The notes below the pieces were generated by a model, which saw nothing but the letters and a program-made list of their open reading frames with translations, did not search any database and was not told where the DNA came from. Source: Cycas panzhihuaensis (taxonomy: Eukaryota; Cycadophyta). Taken from it: a stretch of 64,000 nucleotides of DNA. The stretch is taken from contig CM041465.1 in the NCBI GenBank assembly GCA_023213395.1, positions 45,267,741 through 45,331,740 on the forward strand, given 5' to 3'. This document shows positions 33,771 through 45,298 of the stretch, in pieces. Position 1 is the stretch's first letter, and each line of letters starts with the position of its first letter. The translations under genes were made by a program, and so were the position numbers.

Positions 33771-34780
33771 GGAACCAACAATTCTCTATGCTATGGCCTG
33801 CTCACTTGCAATGAGTACAAGTGACTTTGATTTGGGTGGTATTGGCTTGTTTCTTCTTGCCAAAACCTCCAATGGGTTGTTTTCCAACTTTACCTGGAAA
33901 CCTCTTTCCTTGGGCAGGTTGTTGCTACCTTCTTGAGGTGCAAACCTTTTCCTCTCAGCATAAATGTTCTTGTTCCTCTTTTCTATGGAAATCGCCTTCT
34001 TACTAGCTTCATCGAGCAATTTATTTAAACAGTTGAAGTTCTTGCTGAATATGCTAGTGTAGTCCTCTAATATACTTCAGCATGATATCTTTACCTAGTA
34101 AAGAGATGCCCAACATAACAGCTTACTTTTAAAATTCTGTTGTGTAGTCTTGGATATTTTGGCCTCTTTCCTGTTGGTAATATTACCATTTAATCCTTTG
34201 TTGCTCTTCATACCCAATGGGATAGAATTACTTCTTTATAAGGATTTTAAATTGTTGCCAGGTAATTTCATTTTTATTATGGGATTTAAGATATGCATTA
34301 CACCAAACTAATGCATGCTTTGATAATTTTAACCTAGCAAAAGTAATTTTCTGTTGGTTTTTATACCCATAAATGGAAAAATATGTTTTTATTTGGTCCA
34401 ACCAACTATATAATTTTTCGGCATCCAAAGTTCCATCATAGATGGGTAATTCAAGTTTTGCCTCTACCTTGAATGGATGTGTTATTACTGCCGAATTGTC
34501 ATCTTCTTATTCGTCTTCTACCAACTCTTCATTCGTTTCCTCTTTCATCGGTTCATCTTCTTCCTTCTTTATGCCTTTGGCTATTGAAGAAGAAGTTGCA
34601 ACTCATTGAGAGACTAGTTGTGCCACAAGCTGGGTTAGTCTGTCAAGATTTTGCTCTATCTTCATGAACCTTTCCTCCATCTTTTGCTCTAGCTCAGCCA
34701 TCTTCCTTCACTGTTTACGTTCTTTCTCAAGCAGTTTGGTTAAAGGTTCGTTGGTCAACAAATACTGAAATCTAGTTTTC
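33771..34780 (-). pseudogene. gag: Gag of element G with CCHC knuckle
   Basis: The ATG at 34780 begins MKTRFQYLLTNEPLTKLLE; a coiled segment follows, then LELPIYDGTLDAEKLYSWLD, the retrotransposon-gag fold (FARLKLSKHALVWCNAYL, ITWQQFKILI) at 34428-34228. A zinc knuckle CTHCK-stop-AGHSIENC lies at about 33776-33817, with all three Cys and the His kept but one stop inside. Confidence 0.85.
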
Positions 34781-34868
34781 ATAAAAAAATTTCACAATGA
34801 AAGTAAGAGGGTTTTTCTTTTCTTTCTCTTTAAAAGTCCCTAAATTCCTAAGGATTTCAAGAAAACTA

Positions 34869-34880
34869 GCTCTGATACCA
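34869..34880 (-). promoter_or_regulatory. Primer-binding site of element G
   Basis: GCTCTGATACCA on the plus strand, the exact complement of TGGTATCAGAGC, 6 bp inside the right LTR. Confidence 0.93.
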
Positions 34881-34886
34881 AAATAT

Positions 34887-36088
34887 TGATCCGAAATTGA
34901 ATGAAAAAGTGAAGACTTAATCCAATTGAAATAAATCTAGAATACATTTACAATAATATTATATAAATTTGAAGATATTTTAAATTTTCTTATACAATTC
35001 CTTCTTTTTGTGCTGTATTAAGCATGCAAAGGATTGCTACAGTAAGTTGGGAGAGAAGAACTGAGTGTTAGGCACTTCTTGAGCTACTGCATGTTCTTTG
35101 GAACCACTCTCTTTGAAGTTTGCATAGAGTTTTGGTTGCCGATAACCAAAAATCTCTTTTCTTGGTGAAGAAACCATGTTGGCGTCTCTTTCTTGGACTG
35201 TTGTTGTTGCTATTTTCCTCCCTCAGCTACAACTTTAATTTCTTAGGCTCCTTCACGATCCCCACAATGGATTTTGGGTGTTGTTCTGTTGCACTTCCGT
35301 TCCTTTTCTCTCTTACGTAGAATTTCTATTTTTGGAGTCGTTCTCTCTTTTTGGAAAGTAATTTTAGATAACTTTCTTCAAATCTTGCTCTATGTACTGC
35401 ATCTATGGCTGCGGGCATCCTCTCTCTCTATCCTTCATGCTGAGATACTGCTATTATAAAACCCTATAATACATTTTTATTCTGCAATGGGTTTTCTATT
35501 TTTCCGTTCTTCAACGAATTCAAAATGGTTAAAGAAATCTTGATTAAATCCATTTAATTAGGAGGTTTTTCTCTTTAATCGTGTAGAGGACACGTGTGAA
35601 AAGATCCTCCTAAAATTCTGTGTGAAATGGACTTTGTTTACCCTGCTAAAAACACTACCATTTTTTTATTTTTCATTTTCTGTTTTCACAGAGTTGCACC
35701 TGGGTCCGTAGTGGTTACACCTGGGTCCGCAGTGGTTAGACCTAGGTCCACAGTGGTTGCCCTTAGGTCTGCAGTGGTTGCACCTATAGTTGCACTTGAT
35801 TTCTCTTACCGTTGCACTTACAAACTACGTGGTTGCAGTTCGTTGCACTTGTAGACCAGTCGATTGTACTTAGTTGTACTTGAAGACCACCTGATAGCAC
35901 TTAGTTACAGTTGTAGTCCACCCGGTAGCACTTAGTTGCAGCTGGTTGCACTTGGTTGCAGTTGCAGTTGCACCTTTTTCTATATTTTTTAAGCCTCTTA
36001 AGGCATTTTTCTACTAAATGAATATCATAAACATGAAAAACAAGGTATTTTAAGAGTATTATAAACTTAAAGACCTGAAAACGGATCA
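34887..36088 (-). repeat. 5' LTR of element G
   Basis: 1202 bp, TGATCCGAAATTG...ACGGATCA, pair of the left LTR. It carries the same 21-bp tandem array at 35693-35797, here five units. Confidence 0.92.
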
Positions 36089-36093
36089 AAGGG

Positions 36094-36786
36094 TTTCTTT
36101 TCATGAATAGGCAGTCATATGGTGCACCCTAATGACTACAGACTGATTTGTTAAAGGGGATTAAGGATAGTTAAAAGGGTTTTGTCATAATTTTTATACT
36201 TATTTACATAGTTTTAGTCATATCTTCTTCATACAGATTCAAAATTTAGTTTTGTTATATTTTTCAAGTTCTTTGGACTTCTCTTATAGCAAATATTAAT
36301 GTTTGAAGTTGAGTCTTATGGTTATATATCATTTTAGAAAGAATAATTTTTAAATTATTTTTGGTCGTTCAGACTTTGAAATGTATGCCATCACTCTTGA
36401 GGCCATAATACTAAGGGGTTTAATTGGCTATAGATACCCTCTCAAGAAAAAAAGAAAAAGAAGCCAAATTCATCCAAGGCTTATAGGAACTTACATACAT
36501 CGTATAAAAAAACAGTTTTCTTAATTGGTACTATGACTATGAATAATTCCTTTTTTACTAAAATGACAACATCAAAATCACTTACCTTGGGATGGATGGC
36601 TAAAATTAGCTTTATAATCAGGTTGGCAACTTGGAATAATTTTTTGAAGATTATTTTGTACTTTACTACTTTAAGAAAGACTATGCCAAGATCATGCTTG
36701 CTATGGTTTTCTTGCAATAGGACCTCCATCAAACAACTTGGGAATTGTATCTTTCATACCCAAATCTAGATTAAGAATCCTTTAAG
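36094..36786 (+). other. Interior of element D, between G and gag
   Basis: AT-rich sequence without a recognisable domain. Frames at 36481-36732 (minus) and 36533-36769 (plus) overlap each other and show no motif. Confidence 0.5.
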
Positions 36787-37180
36787 ATGGAACTTCAAAG
36801 GGAAGCAAGAGCTTACTTAGCTATTAAATCTTCCACAAAAGAAGATGTACAAGACCAAGATGATGGGTTGTAGGATGAAATAATTTTACAAGACTAGGAT
36901 CACTTAAATGATGAAGAAAGTCATACTGAAATACTTTATTTTAATCTTGATGGTTCTATTAGTTTTTATGATTGGCTTGAATCCATACTTATATACTTTA
37001 AAGAACTTGACTTGATAGATTATCATAAGATTTACTTAGGTATTGGAAGGTCCCCTTCAATCGTGGGCATGAGAGTGGTGCCAAAATACCTATAAGCCAA
37101 ATTGGGTCCTCTTGACTTTTATGCTTCATCAACATATTAAAGCACTCATTCCTAACTAAAGCATTGATCTAGTAGGAGAG
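36787..37180 (+). pseudogene. gag: Gypsy-like gag remnant of element D
   Basis: From ATG 36787 the frame reads MELQREARAYLAIKSSTKED, then after two stops NLDGSISFYDWLESILIYFK-ELDLIDYHKIYL. After a frame shift it reads EGPLQSWA-stop-EWCQNTY and LLTFMLHQHIKALI. The F-x-DWL-x-x-x-E/I-x-F-F and W-x-x-W pattern is that of retrotransposon-gag domains of gypsy elements. No knuckle, protease or pol follows before the 3' LTR. Confidence 0.55.
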
Positions 37181-37575
37181 GCCAAATAAGAAAAGAAAAT
37201 GAAGATAAGGTAAATTTTACTTTGGATCAAAACGATGAAATCTCTCTACTTGAAGGTGTAAGTATCAAGTTGGCTCCATTATCATTTAGGCTATAGGAGC
37301 ATTTGTGTTTTAATTTTTATGGCTTCCTATATTACTAAACCATGGGCCCACACTTCTTTAGTTTCCATAGTCAGATGAAGGAGTCACTCTTTTTTGGACC
37401 ACATTACTATGGACATGCGCACCTTTTATCAATAATAAGATCTATAACAATAGTATCTCCTTATTGTCACCTTGATCAGACTACTACCTATGACATACTA
37501 GCAATGGTAGATGGTAGACATATATATTTTTGTATTAGGATATTTTAAGGGCAAAGCATCTGAGGAGAAAGGGCA
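37181..37575 (+). other. 3' interior of D and polypurine tract
   Basis: No domain seen. The purine tract GAGGAGAAAGGGCA (about 37562-37575) adjoins the 3' LTR. Confidence 0.55.
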
Positions 37576-37884
37576 TGTAATGGATCTATACCACATGTAA
37601 TAGGTTATAAGGTTAAGGGCTAAGGAGGATAAGATAAGAGTATTTAATAATAATAGAAATGTAGGATTGGGTAGATTACCAGTAAAATAATATAATAATG
37701 GGATGCCCCTCTTATAAATATGATACCCCCATCATATATAAGGCATATTAACATATTTATAAATATAATTTATCTGGGTTTACTTCGGTGCCCTTTTTAG
37801 TTCTTATTTAGTGATCATTTTATCTCCTAGTATTCTTCCCCTTGGCTCTCTTATTGTCATGGTTACATAGGTTGCCCTATAATA
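37576..37884 (+). repeat. 3' LTR of element D (interrupted 5 bp from its end by C)
   Basis: Matches 27485-27791. Its last bases TAATA (37880-37884) are C's left target duplication; the slightly different TAACA at 43020-43024 restores a CA-ending LTR followed by D's own TAGGT duplication. Confidence 0.85.
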
Positions 37885-38053
37885 TGTTATGAACCATTAC
37901 ATTTGCTTAATATACTGATGAATACATCAATAGGGAAAAAGAGTATAAATAGGAGTATAAACATTATAGAAAGGGTGTGAAGGATAATTAATATTATTTA
38001 CTTTCTTTACTTTAGAAACTTTTGATGATTTGTGAATTATTCAGCATATAACT
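37885..38053 (+). repeat. 5' LTR of element C
   Basis: 169 bp. The last nine bases CATATAACT correspond to CATGTAGCA in the 3' LTR (two G>A changes plus the last base). A TATA-like GAGTATAAATAGG lies at about 37940. Confidence 0.87.
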
Positions 38054-38054
38054 T

Positions 38055-38066
38055 TGGTATCAAAGC
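38055..38066 (+). promoter_or_regulatory. Primer-binding site of element C
   Basis: TGGTATCAAAGC, one transition from the canonical initiator-Met site. Confidence 0.88.
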
Positions 38067-39560
38067 AGTAAGGTCCTACACTCATAATGGCAAGAAAGTA
38101 AAAAATAAAGATTTGATGATGAAATTTTTGATGAAACCCCATGAAGGGGGTACTCATTTTAATCGTTACATTGTAATCTATCTACCCACAAAGTTTGGAA
38201 GGAATCAGACTCTTCAACATTGAGAAAAAACCCTTCAAAACTATTAAAAATCATTTCGTATAAAGTTACATGTGGTTTAACATCAAGATATTTTAAGGAA
38301 TATTCCCTTTTTAATTTTTTCAACAATCTTAAAAAAAGAGTCAAATTTTAAAAAATTTCAATTGGTATAAAAGTTAAGACTCTTGGGTATTTATGGGGTC
38401 CATTAAAGGGCCAAAATCTTAGTGGAAGAGGGATTTATGGGTGATTAAATACCACTATCTAAAATTAATCTGATATTGGAACTAGACTGAAATAATATAG
38501 TAACTAACTTGGAGTTGCAGAACCAAGTATTTAAGATGGATTAAAAAATTAAGAAATTAACATTAGAGGTCACAAATATATTATAAAAAATCGATGAGAG
38601 TGCACCTAAAAGATCCAGTGATCACACTCATCAATAAGAAGACCAAGGAGCTTACTTACAATTTCATAGTAGCAATGGAAATCACTATCATGATAAAATA
38701 CAAATTCCAGCATTCCATGAAGGGGGCGATATATTACCATGTACCTAGATTCATAAACTAAATGATCTCTTTAGAATTCAACCAAGGTGAACCACTATAG
38801 AAAAAGTCCAATTTACAAGCTTATATATGGACGAAACAACCTATGATTGGTACTAATATTAGAAGGATGATCAAGAGAGGAAGGGAAATATTGTTTATTA
38901 GGATGAGTTCTATGAAGCCTTTTACTTGAGATTTAATAATATATGGGATCAAGATTATTTTTCTCAACTGACATCTCTCTAACAAATAGGATCTATATTA
39001 GAATATAACACCAAATTCCAAGAATTAGCATCCTTAGTTTGAGAGATTCCTAATAATAGAAAGATCAAGTTATATATTGGCAAGCTATAACTAGCAATAC
39101 AAATGGAACTCAAGATGTCCTCACATTCAAGTTTGGATCATTCCATTCAAAAAGCTTGACTTGCAGAAGCCTAGAATGAAGCCCTCACTCGATTAGATCA
39201 ATATGTACCTTTGCCAATGTCATCCCAAGCTAATCCTTTAGCAATTAAGCAACCTAAAGCTAACCAAAGGTATAGTTCAAGACCTAATCTCCCTTAAGAC
39301 AATATTACATCTGATAAGAAAAGGGATTAAGAAACTATCCAATGAGGAAATAAAGGAATGTTGAAAAAGGAATATTTTCTTTTGGTGTAAAATCCCTTTC
39401 TAAAGAGGACACAGATGTCCTAAAAGGTGATTATACTCCATTAGTTTAGAAGGAGAAGGAGAAGAGGGTTAGAGTGAAGAAGAGGATTATTCTATGATCA
39501 ACTCATTAGGAGAGGAACTACCTTTAGAAGGACAATTGAAGATCTCTTTACATGTAATTT
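38067..39560 (+). pseudogene. gag: Gag remnant of element C with degenerate zinc knuckle
   Basis: No long open frame survives, but the position, Gln/Asn-rich fragments and a knuckle-like FWCKIPF-stop-RGHRCPKR near 39377-39430 (GH-x2-C retained) mark gypsy Gag. Many CAA/CAG>stop changes are seen. Confidence 0.6.
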
Positions 39561-40200
39561 TAGGAATTCAAAAACCATGTATGTTATGAGTTGAAGGTCA
39601 AATCGAAGGCTATAAGATTTATATCTTGATTGACAGTGGCAGCACACACAACTTTGTGGATACTAGTTCTATCAAGAAGTTTAATTTATTACTATAGCTT
39701 ATAAATAATTTTACAATTATTATAGTAGATGGTGATATATTAAGTTGGACTGGGATCTATAGGTAGGTTAAACTTAATATCAGGTCATATGAATTAATAT
39801 CATATCTCTATTATCTAAATTTAGGAGGAGCACATGTGGTCCTAGGAGTTCAATGGTTAAGGACATTAGGTACTTTCCAAATGAATCTAGAGTAATTATT
39901 CATGGAGTTTTCACATTAAGGGAGAACACATCACTTGATAGAAAAGGTGATATACCAAGAGGTTGGAGGATTTATACTTCAACTAAACAATATTGAATGG
40001 AAAATTAGGAACCATGACTTGGTTGAAATCCAACTAGAACTAGAACACATTCTAGATTAGCACCTAGTAATTATTCGAGATGTAAAATTAGGATTACCAC
40101 TATGAAGGTCATTTGATCATGAAATTGAGCTATTACCAGGGATTACTCCAATTAATGTAAGAGCTCATCATCATCTACACAAAGCCATTATTGAGCAACA
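39561..40200 (+). pseudogene. Aspartic protease of element C
   Basis: YILIDSGSTHNFVDT at about 39620-39664 is the gypsy retropepsin site with catalytic Asp-Ser-Gly intact, followed by HVVLGVQWLRTLGTF (39832-39880), the conserved LG-W-L segment leading to RT. Confidence 0.85.
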
Positions 40201-40980
40201 AGTTTAGGAGATACTCAAAACGGGAGTCATCCATCTAAGCAAAAGTCCCTTTGCATCTCTAGTCATATTAGCTAATAAGAAGGATAAATCATATTGAATG
40301 TGCATAGACTATAGAGAATTGAACCAGAAGACAATCAAGAATAGATTCCCAATACCAATTATCAATGATTTGTTAGATGAATTACATGGAGGAAAATTCT
40401 TCTCTAAGATTGATATTAAATCAGGTTATCATCAAATAAGAATCAAAGGGGAAGATATTGAAAAGACCGCATTCTATACGTATCAAGGATTATATGAGTT
40501 TAAAGTGATACCCTTCGATCTATGCAATGCAACAACCACTTTTCAAGCACTTATGAACAACGCACTCAAAGCATGGTTTCCAAAAGAGGTATTAGTCTTT
40601 TTCAATTATATACTTATTTATAGTGCATGTTGGACAACTCGTCTATAAATTTTAGACAAAGTATTAACTAGGTTAGATTAGAAACGATTATATTCCAATA
40701 GGAAAAAGTGTTTCTTTGTCCAAAAAGAAATCAAGTATTTGTGGCACATAATCTTAGAGAAAGGAGTTAGCATAGATCCTAACAAAATGTATACAATTCT
40801 AGAATAGCCAAACCCAAATATTATCACTAAGCTTCAAGCATTCCTAGGGTTTTGTAGGTATTATAGAAGGTTCATTAAGCATTATGCTTACATTTCTACA
40901 CCCTTGATAGACTTACTGAAGAGTAATTCATTCTAGTGGTCAACAAATGCACAACAAAGATTTAATTATTTAAAAGAGAA
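40201..40980 (+). pseudogene. Reverse transcriptase of element C (YLDD changed to FFNY)
   Basis: Clear RVT_1: CIDYRELNQKTIKNRFPIPI, FSKIDIKSGYHQIRIKGEDI (first Asp kept), YEFKVIPFDLCNATTTFQAL, then VFFNYILIYS at about 40595-40624 where the family has YLDDILIYS, so both palm Asp are lost. Downstream FLGFCRYYRRFIKHYAYIS is the thumb. Confidence 0.92.
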
Positions 40981-41560
40981 GATAACCTCAGCACCTATAC
41001 TTTAGCCACCTGATTTTTCCAAATTATTTATATTAGAATGTGATGCTTTGGGAAGGGGGCTAGGAGTTTTACTCATATAGGAATGTCATTCGATCGCATT
41101 TTAGAGTAGGAAGTTCAAAGATACAGAATTATTAAAATTAACTTATGATATAGAAATGCTAGCGATTATCCATGAACTGGCAAAATGGAGGCATTACATA
41201 ATTGGGAGTCATTTCATAGTATGGATAGATCATAACAACCTCAAATACATGATAGAGCAACTAAATTTATTGACACAACAACAAAGATAGATCATAAAGA
41301 TTCAAGACTTTGATTTTCAAATTGTTTATAAAAAGGATAAGGAGAATGTGGCAGTTAATGCTTTGTCATGGAAAGAGGAGTTAAATACCATATATGTGGT
41401 TACATCTCCATGTATAACTCAATTGTAGGATGAATATGAGCTATTTTTAGTAATGAAAGGATGCTTACAAGGAATAAGTAACCTAAAATTTGACTCTAAA
41501 TTGACTATCTACGAAGGCCTCCTTTGGTATAAGGGTTAGATATTTGTGAATTCAAGTTTA
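40981..41560 (+). pseudogene. RNase H of element C
   Basis: LFILECDALGRGLGVLLI carries the first catalytic Asp; LTYDIEMLAIIHELAKWRHY the Glu; FIVWIDHNNLKYM and DFDFQIVYKKDKENVAVNAL follow. The family end motif is N-x-ADALSR; here VNALSWK. Confidence 0.88.
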
Positions 41561-42400
41561 CTAATTTGCTCACAATCACTACAAGAAGCACATAAGTTGG
41601 TTGAAGATGGGCATGTGGGGAATTTATGTATATATAATAATTTAAAGGAATCATTTTATTAAAAAGGAATAAAAAGGGACATTCAAGAATATGTTGCAGC
41701 CTGTGACACCTTCCAGTAAATCAAAAGCAAAAATATAGCCTTGCCATGACTTCTTCAATCACTTCCAGTAATAAAACGAGAAAGTATTTCCATGGATTTT
41801 ATTACAAGACTATCGAAGTTTGAAGGAAAAGATTCAATATTTGTAGTGGATGATCGCTTGATAACATATGCATATTTTATAGCAATTCCAAATAAATTCA
41901 TAGCAAGTCAAATCACAATGATCTTTCTACAAGAAATTTATAGGCTCCACGGGTTACCTTAGGTCATCATCAATGATAGAGATCCTCGATTCACAAGCAT
42001 ATTTTGGAAAGAACTTTTTCAATAGGTTAGGACCACCTTGGCAATGAGCATTACCTATCACCCCTAGATAGATGAGTAAATATAAATCGTAAATAAAACT
42101 CTCAAAGGATACTTATGAAGCTTTATTATGGATGAAAAATTCTAATGGCTTCGATGGCTCCACCTTACAAAATGGTAGTATAATTCCACTTATCACACAG
42201 TCATTAAGATGTCCCCCTTTGAAGCCTTATATGGATACAAACCTTTGAGACTAATCGATTGGAATGCAAAAGAAGGGACAATCCACAGTCTTAATAAATC
42301 TCTACAAAAATTTGAAGAAATATTACAAATTCTAAAAAATAGATTAGACAAAGCTTGAAATTAAATGAAACAACAAGAAGATAAACACTGTATAGAAAGG
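41561..42400 (+). pseudogene. Integrase of element C
   Basis: The HHCC region is damaged (ACDTFQ: second Cys is Phe). The core is seen as ISMDFITRLSKFEGKDSIFV (first Asp), VIINDRDPRFTSIFWKELF (second Asp), and IVNKTLKGYL where the family has VNRCLE-x-YL, so the catalytic Glu is Lys. KMSPFEALYGYKPL completes the core. Confidence 0.88.
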
Positions 42401-42835
42401 GTATTCCAACTTGGGGATTGGGTTTATCTCTGTCTCCATCCATATTGATAATCATCCCTAAAGAAATGCTCAAGTCAGAAACTAGATCCATGATATTATG
42501 GACCATTTCAAATACTTCAACAAATTGGAGAAGTTGCTTATGCTTTGGACCTACCACCTAAGACCAAAATTCATAATGTCTTCTACGTATCTAGACTAAA
42601 ATAACTTAGAGGTGTAATTCAACCAGTAGCAAACCTACCACCTATCCATGAAAATGGCCAAATTGATCTCACTCCATAAGCCATCCTCTAGATTTAAATG
42701 AAACAATTATGCCATCACACCATCACAGAATATCTCATCAAATGCAGTGGACTACCAGTAGAAGAAACCATATGGGAGACATCCTCTTCTCTTTAGAAAT
42801 GGCCTAACTTTCACTATGAGGATGTAGCACATTCT
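42401..42835 (+). pseudogene. Integrase C-terminus and chromodomain of element C
   Basis: [41 protein letters not shown] form the usual GPF/Y tail. EYLIKCSGLPVEETIWE at about 42728-42778 matches the chromodomain pattern YLVKWKGLP-x-x-x-x-TWE, placing C among chromoviruses, whose chromodomain steers integration toward marked chromatin. Confidence 0.85.
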
Positions 42836-42851
42836 TTGGGAGGGAGAGTAA

Positions 42852-43019
42852 TGTTATGAACCATTACATCAGCTTAATATACTAACCATACATTAATAGG
42901 GAAAAAGAGTATAAATAGGAGTATAAACATTGTAGAAAGGGTGTGAAGGATAATTAATCTTATTTACTTTTTTATCTTTGGAAACTTTTGATGATTCATG
43001 AATTATTCAGCATGTAGCA
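42852..43019 (+). repeat. 3' LTR of element C
   Basis: 168 bp, preceded by GGGAGGGAGAGTAA and ending CAGCATGTAGCA; followed by TAACA, one base different from the left duplication TAATA. Confidence 0.87.
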
Positions 43020-43029
43020 TAACATAGGT

Positions 43030-43120
43030 CCATTGAGGACTTTTATAACTCCCATGACACTTGTCACTAACCTTAATGACTCACCACTAACTTATCTACA
43101 TATGAACATTAATTCTAAGA
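43030..43120 (-). repeat. 3' LTR of element E, right part
   Basis: Continues the LTR from 27484 and matches about 47660-47751 (shared words CATTGAGGACTTTTATAACT). Ends AATTCTAAGA; the polypurine tract of E (complement) adjoins at 43121-43131. Confidence 0.83.
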
Positions 43121-43131
43121 CTCCTCCTTAA

Positions 43132-44757
43132 TATTCATATGATCAACTAAATTTATCAAACTAGCCTATTAGCAAAGTATCAACCCTTATCCTTAATTTT
43201 TACTTTCCCTTTATCTTAGGAAACTAAGCTTGCTCAATGGGCTTTAAGTACCATTTAAAGAATTTGATGGGTGGAATGACCTTAGGCTACATCTCAAGCT
43301 ATGTTCCCTTAGCATCTTTAAATTATTCTTCACTAATTTCTTCCTCTTTTGGCTTAGTTTTTAACCTAAAAATCTATTGACTTGAAGAACTAGATGTAAG
43401 TTATTCCTCATTCTTCTTTCCTTTGTACTTCCAAGTCTTCCAAATATTTAGATCTTGATCTTGATCTATCACCTACTTATTAGTATCTTTAAAGATGACA
43501 TTTATAACTTATTTGTCAAATTCTTTAAAGATAACATCCCAAGTTATATAAATCTTTTTAGTTGTTAACTCATATATATGCCATACCTTATTCTCTTTAG
43601 TGTATCTAATGAAGATGGCTTTTAAGCTTTTATTCTCAACTTTTTTATATTTCTATTTGGGAACATACATATATACTATGCTTCTAAAGATGTTTAGATG
43701 ACTAACTATAACTCTATGACTTGACCATGCTTCTTTAGGTGTTTGATTCTTTATAACTTTAGTTATACTTCTATTTGTTAGGTATGCTATTGTATAAATT
43801 AATTCTACCCAAAAGATATGTAAGAGGTTCTTTACCTTTACTTATAGCTTGGCCTTCAATTAACATCCTATTTATCCTCTTAGCTACAATATTCTACTAA
43901 AGAGTATATGTGATCATCAACTACTTTATGCCATAGTCCTAGAGGTAAATTCTCCTCTATTATTTGACTTTAGTATCTTAATTCTTTGTCTACTTTTATT
44001 CTCCACTTTTGCTTTGAATTCTTTAAATATGTTAAATGCTTAATGCTTCTCCTTCAAAGGATAATCCTAGACCTTCCTTAAAAAATTATCAATGAAGGCC
44101 AACAAATAATTAGCACCTTTGAGTAAAGTGGTTGACATAAGATCATATATATTAGAGTGGATTAGGCTCATCCTTTCAATTTCTCTCTAAGATTTACCTT
44201 TAGGAAACTTTTCCCTATGCTACATTCCAAAAGTGTAGGGTTCATAAGTGGCCTTTTCTTTATTCAACTTTGGGAGACCATGTACCATATTCAACTTTTT
44301 CATTAACTGAAGGCTAGAGAAGTATAGATGTCCTAATATTTCATGCCATAGTTGAATTTTATTTGATATACCTATAGTCAAATACAATTTTTGGTTTACA
44401 AACTTACTTAAGAGCCTATAAAGATGATTTTATATTGTACCTTTTATAATTATTTTCCCTTCATGATCACTAATAATCACCTTCTAATTTTTAAAGAGAA
44501 CATTTGTTCAATTATCCTATATCTGATTAATAGAAATTAAATTCTTCTTTAATTTTGTCATGCATAAAACATTCTCCATATAATAATCATCATGGTCTAG
44601 AGTTATAATTGGAACCACCCCAATGCCTTTAATAGTTAAAATTTTATTATCTCTTAGAGATATAGTATATCTAGTTGCTTCCCAAATGTGCCTAAATTAG
44701 CCAAGCTTACTTGTTATATGCATGGAAACATTTGAATCTATATACTAAATATTATTA
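43132..44757 (-). pseudogene. Protease-integrase region of element E, displaced to the 3' end
   Basis: Read leftwards from 44757: YIDSNVSMHITSK (protease; family W-x-IDSGAS-x-HM), YMENVLCMTKLKKNLISIN, MSLIHSNIYDLM (integrase start, family H-x-D-x-x-GPM), NYLLAFIDNFLRKV, RIKILKSNNRGEFTS (DNGGEF with changes), IRYTKENKVWHIYELTTKKI (post-core) and TWDVIF. It then runs through an acidic linker into the polypurine tract and 3' LTR. No RT follows. The RNase H end of E lies immediately upstream in sense, at about 44770. Confidence 0.72.
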
Positions 44758-44759
44758 TA

Positions 44760-45298
44760 TCATTAATGTTGTGTTGCCATGTTTTATTGATCTACTATAA
44801 TTTGTAAATTCTATTAGTCTATATAGAAGCATAACCTCTCCATTGTAAATCTACTCCCTAATAAAGCGATGATGTATCTTAATGTATTTGGTGTGATCAT
44901 GGAATATCAGATTCTTGGCAATCTTTATAGTGCTTTGATTACCATAGTATAATATAGTAGCCTCCTCCTAATGTAATCCTAAATCACTAATCATCTACCT
45001 CAACTAGATGGATTCATAAGTAGTTATAATAATAACTTTATATTCTTCCTCAGTAGATGATAAAACAAGATTAGGTTATTCCTTATTACTTTAAGTGATA
45101 ATAACATAACTCATATTAAAGCAATAACATAAAGTGAATGTTCTACTATCCTCATATCTAACCCAATCAAAATCTGAATATCTAGTTAGCCTAAAATTAT
45201 CATTTTAGCTAAACTCTAATCCAAACTATAGTGTCCTCTATATATATCTTAGGATCCTCTTTGTAGATTTCTAATGGATCTAAATTGGTTTATCCATA
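44760..45298 (-). pseudogene. RNase H of element E
   Basis: In sense: RYMDKPI-stop-IH-stop-KSTKRILRYI, YSDFDWVRYEDSRTF, VLSSTEEEYKVI (family S-S-T-EAEY), TILYYGNQSTIKIAKNLIFH, DHTKYIKIHHRFIRE. It continues across solo LTR F1 from SRFM at 45947. After the last motif the reading passes in about 20 codons directly into protease text. Confidence 0.78.

Larger units (their letters stand above)
28980..36088 (-). mobile_element. Element G: Ty3/gypsy retrotransposon nested in D
   Basis: Two 1.2-kb LTRs (28980-30162, 34887-36088) with terminal inverted TGATYCG...CGGATCA are flanked by a perfect AAGGG target duplication (28975-28979, 36089-36093). On the minus strand gag, zinc knuckle, protease, RT, RNase H and integrase follow in gypsy order, and the complement of an exact TGGTATCAGAGC primer site is at 34869-34880. 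It is the best-preserved element here: YLDD is intact. Confidence 0.93.
37885..43019 (+). mobile_element. Element C: Ty3/gypsy chromovirus nested in D's 3' LTR
   Basis: Short LTRs (37885-38053 and 42852-43019, TGTTATGAACCATTACAT...CAGCA) enclose gag, protease, RT, RNase H, integrase and a C-terminal chromodomain in gypsy order on the plus strand. The primer site TTGGTATCAAAGC directly follows the 5' LTR and a polypurine tract GGGAGGGAGAGTAA precedes the 3' LTR. Target duplication is TAATA/TAACA. By eye the LTRs differ at about 15 of roughly 160 aligned bases. Confidence 0.9.
27485..43024 (+). mobile_element. Element D: gypsy-like gag-only LTR retrotransposon hosting G and C
   Basis: LTRs start TGTAATGGA at 27485 and 37576. 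A perfect target duplication TAGGT lies at 27480-27484 and 43025-43029; the right copy is displaced because C inserted 5 bp inside the end of D's 3' LTR. An exact TGGTATCAGAGC primer site is at 27796-27807 and a purine tract (GGAGAAAGGGCA) precedes the 3' LTR. Only a gypsy-like gag remnant is seen in D's own interior (27808-28979 and 36094-37575), so D was probably non-autonomous or lost pol by deletion. Confidence 0.85.
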
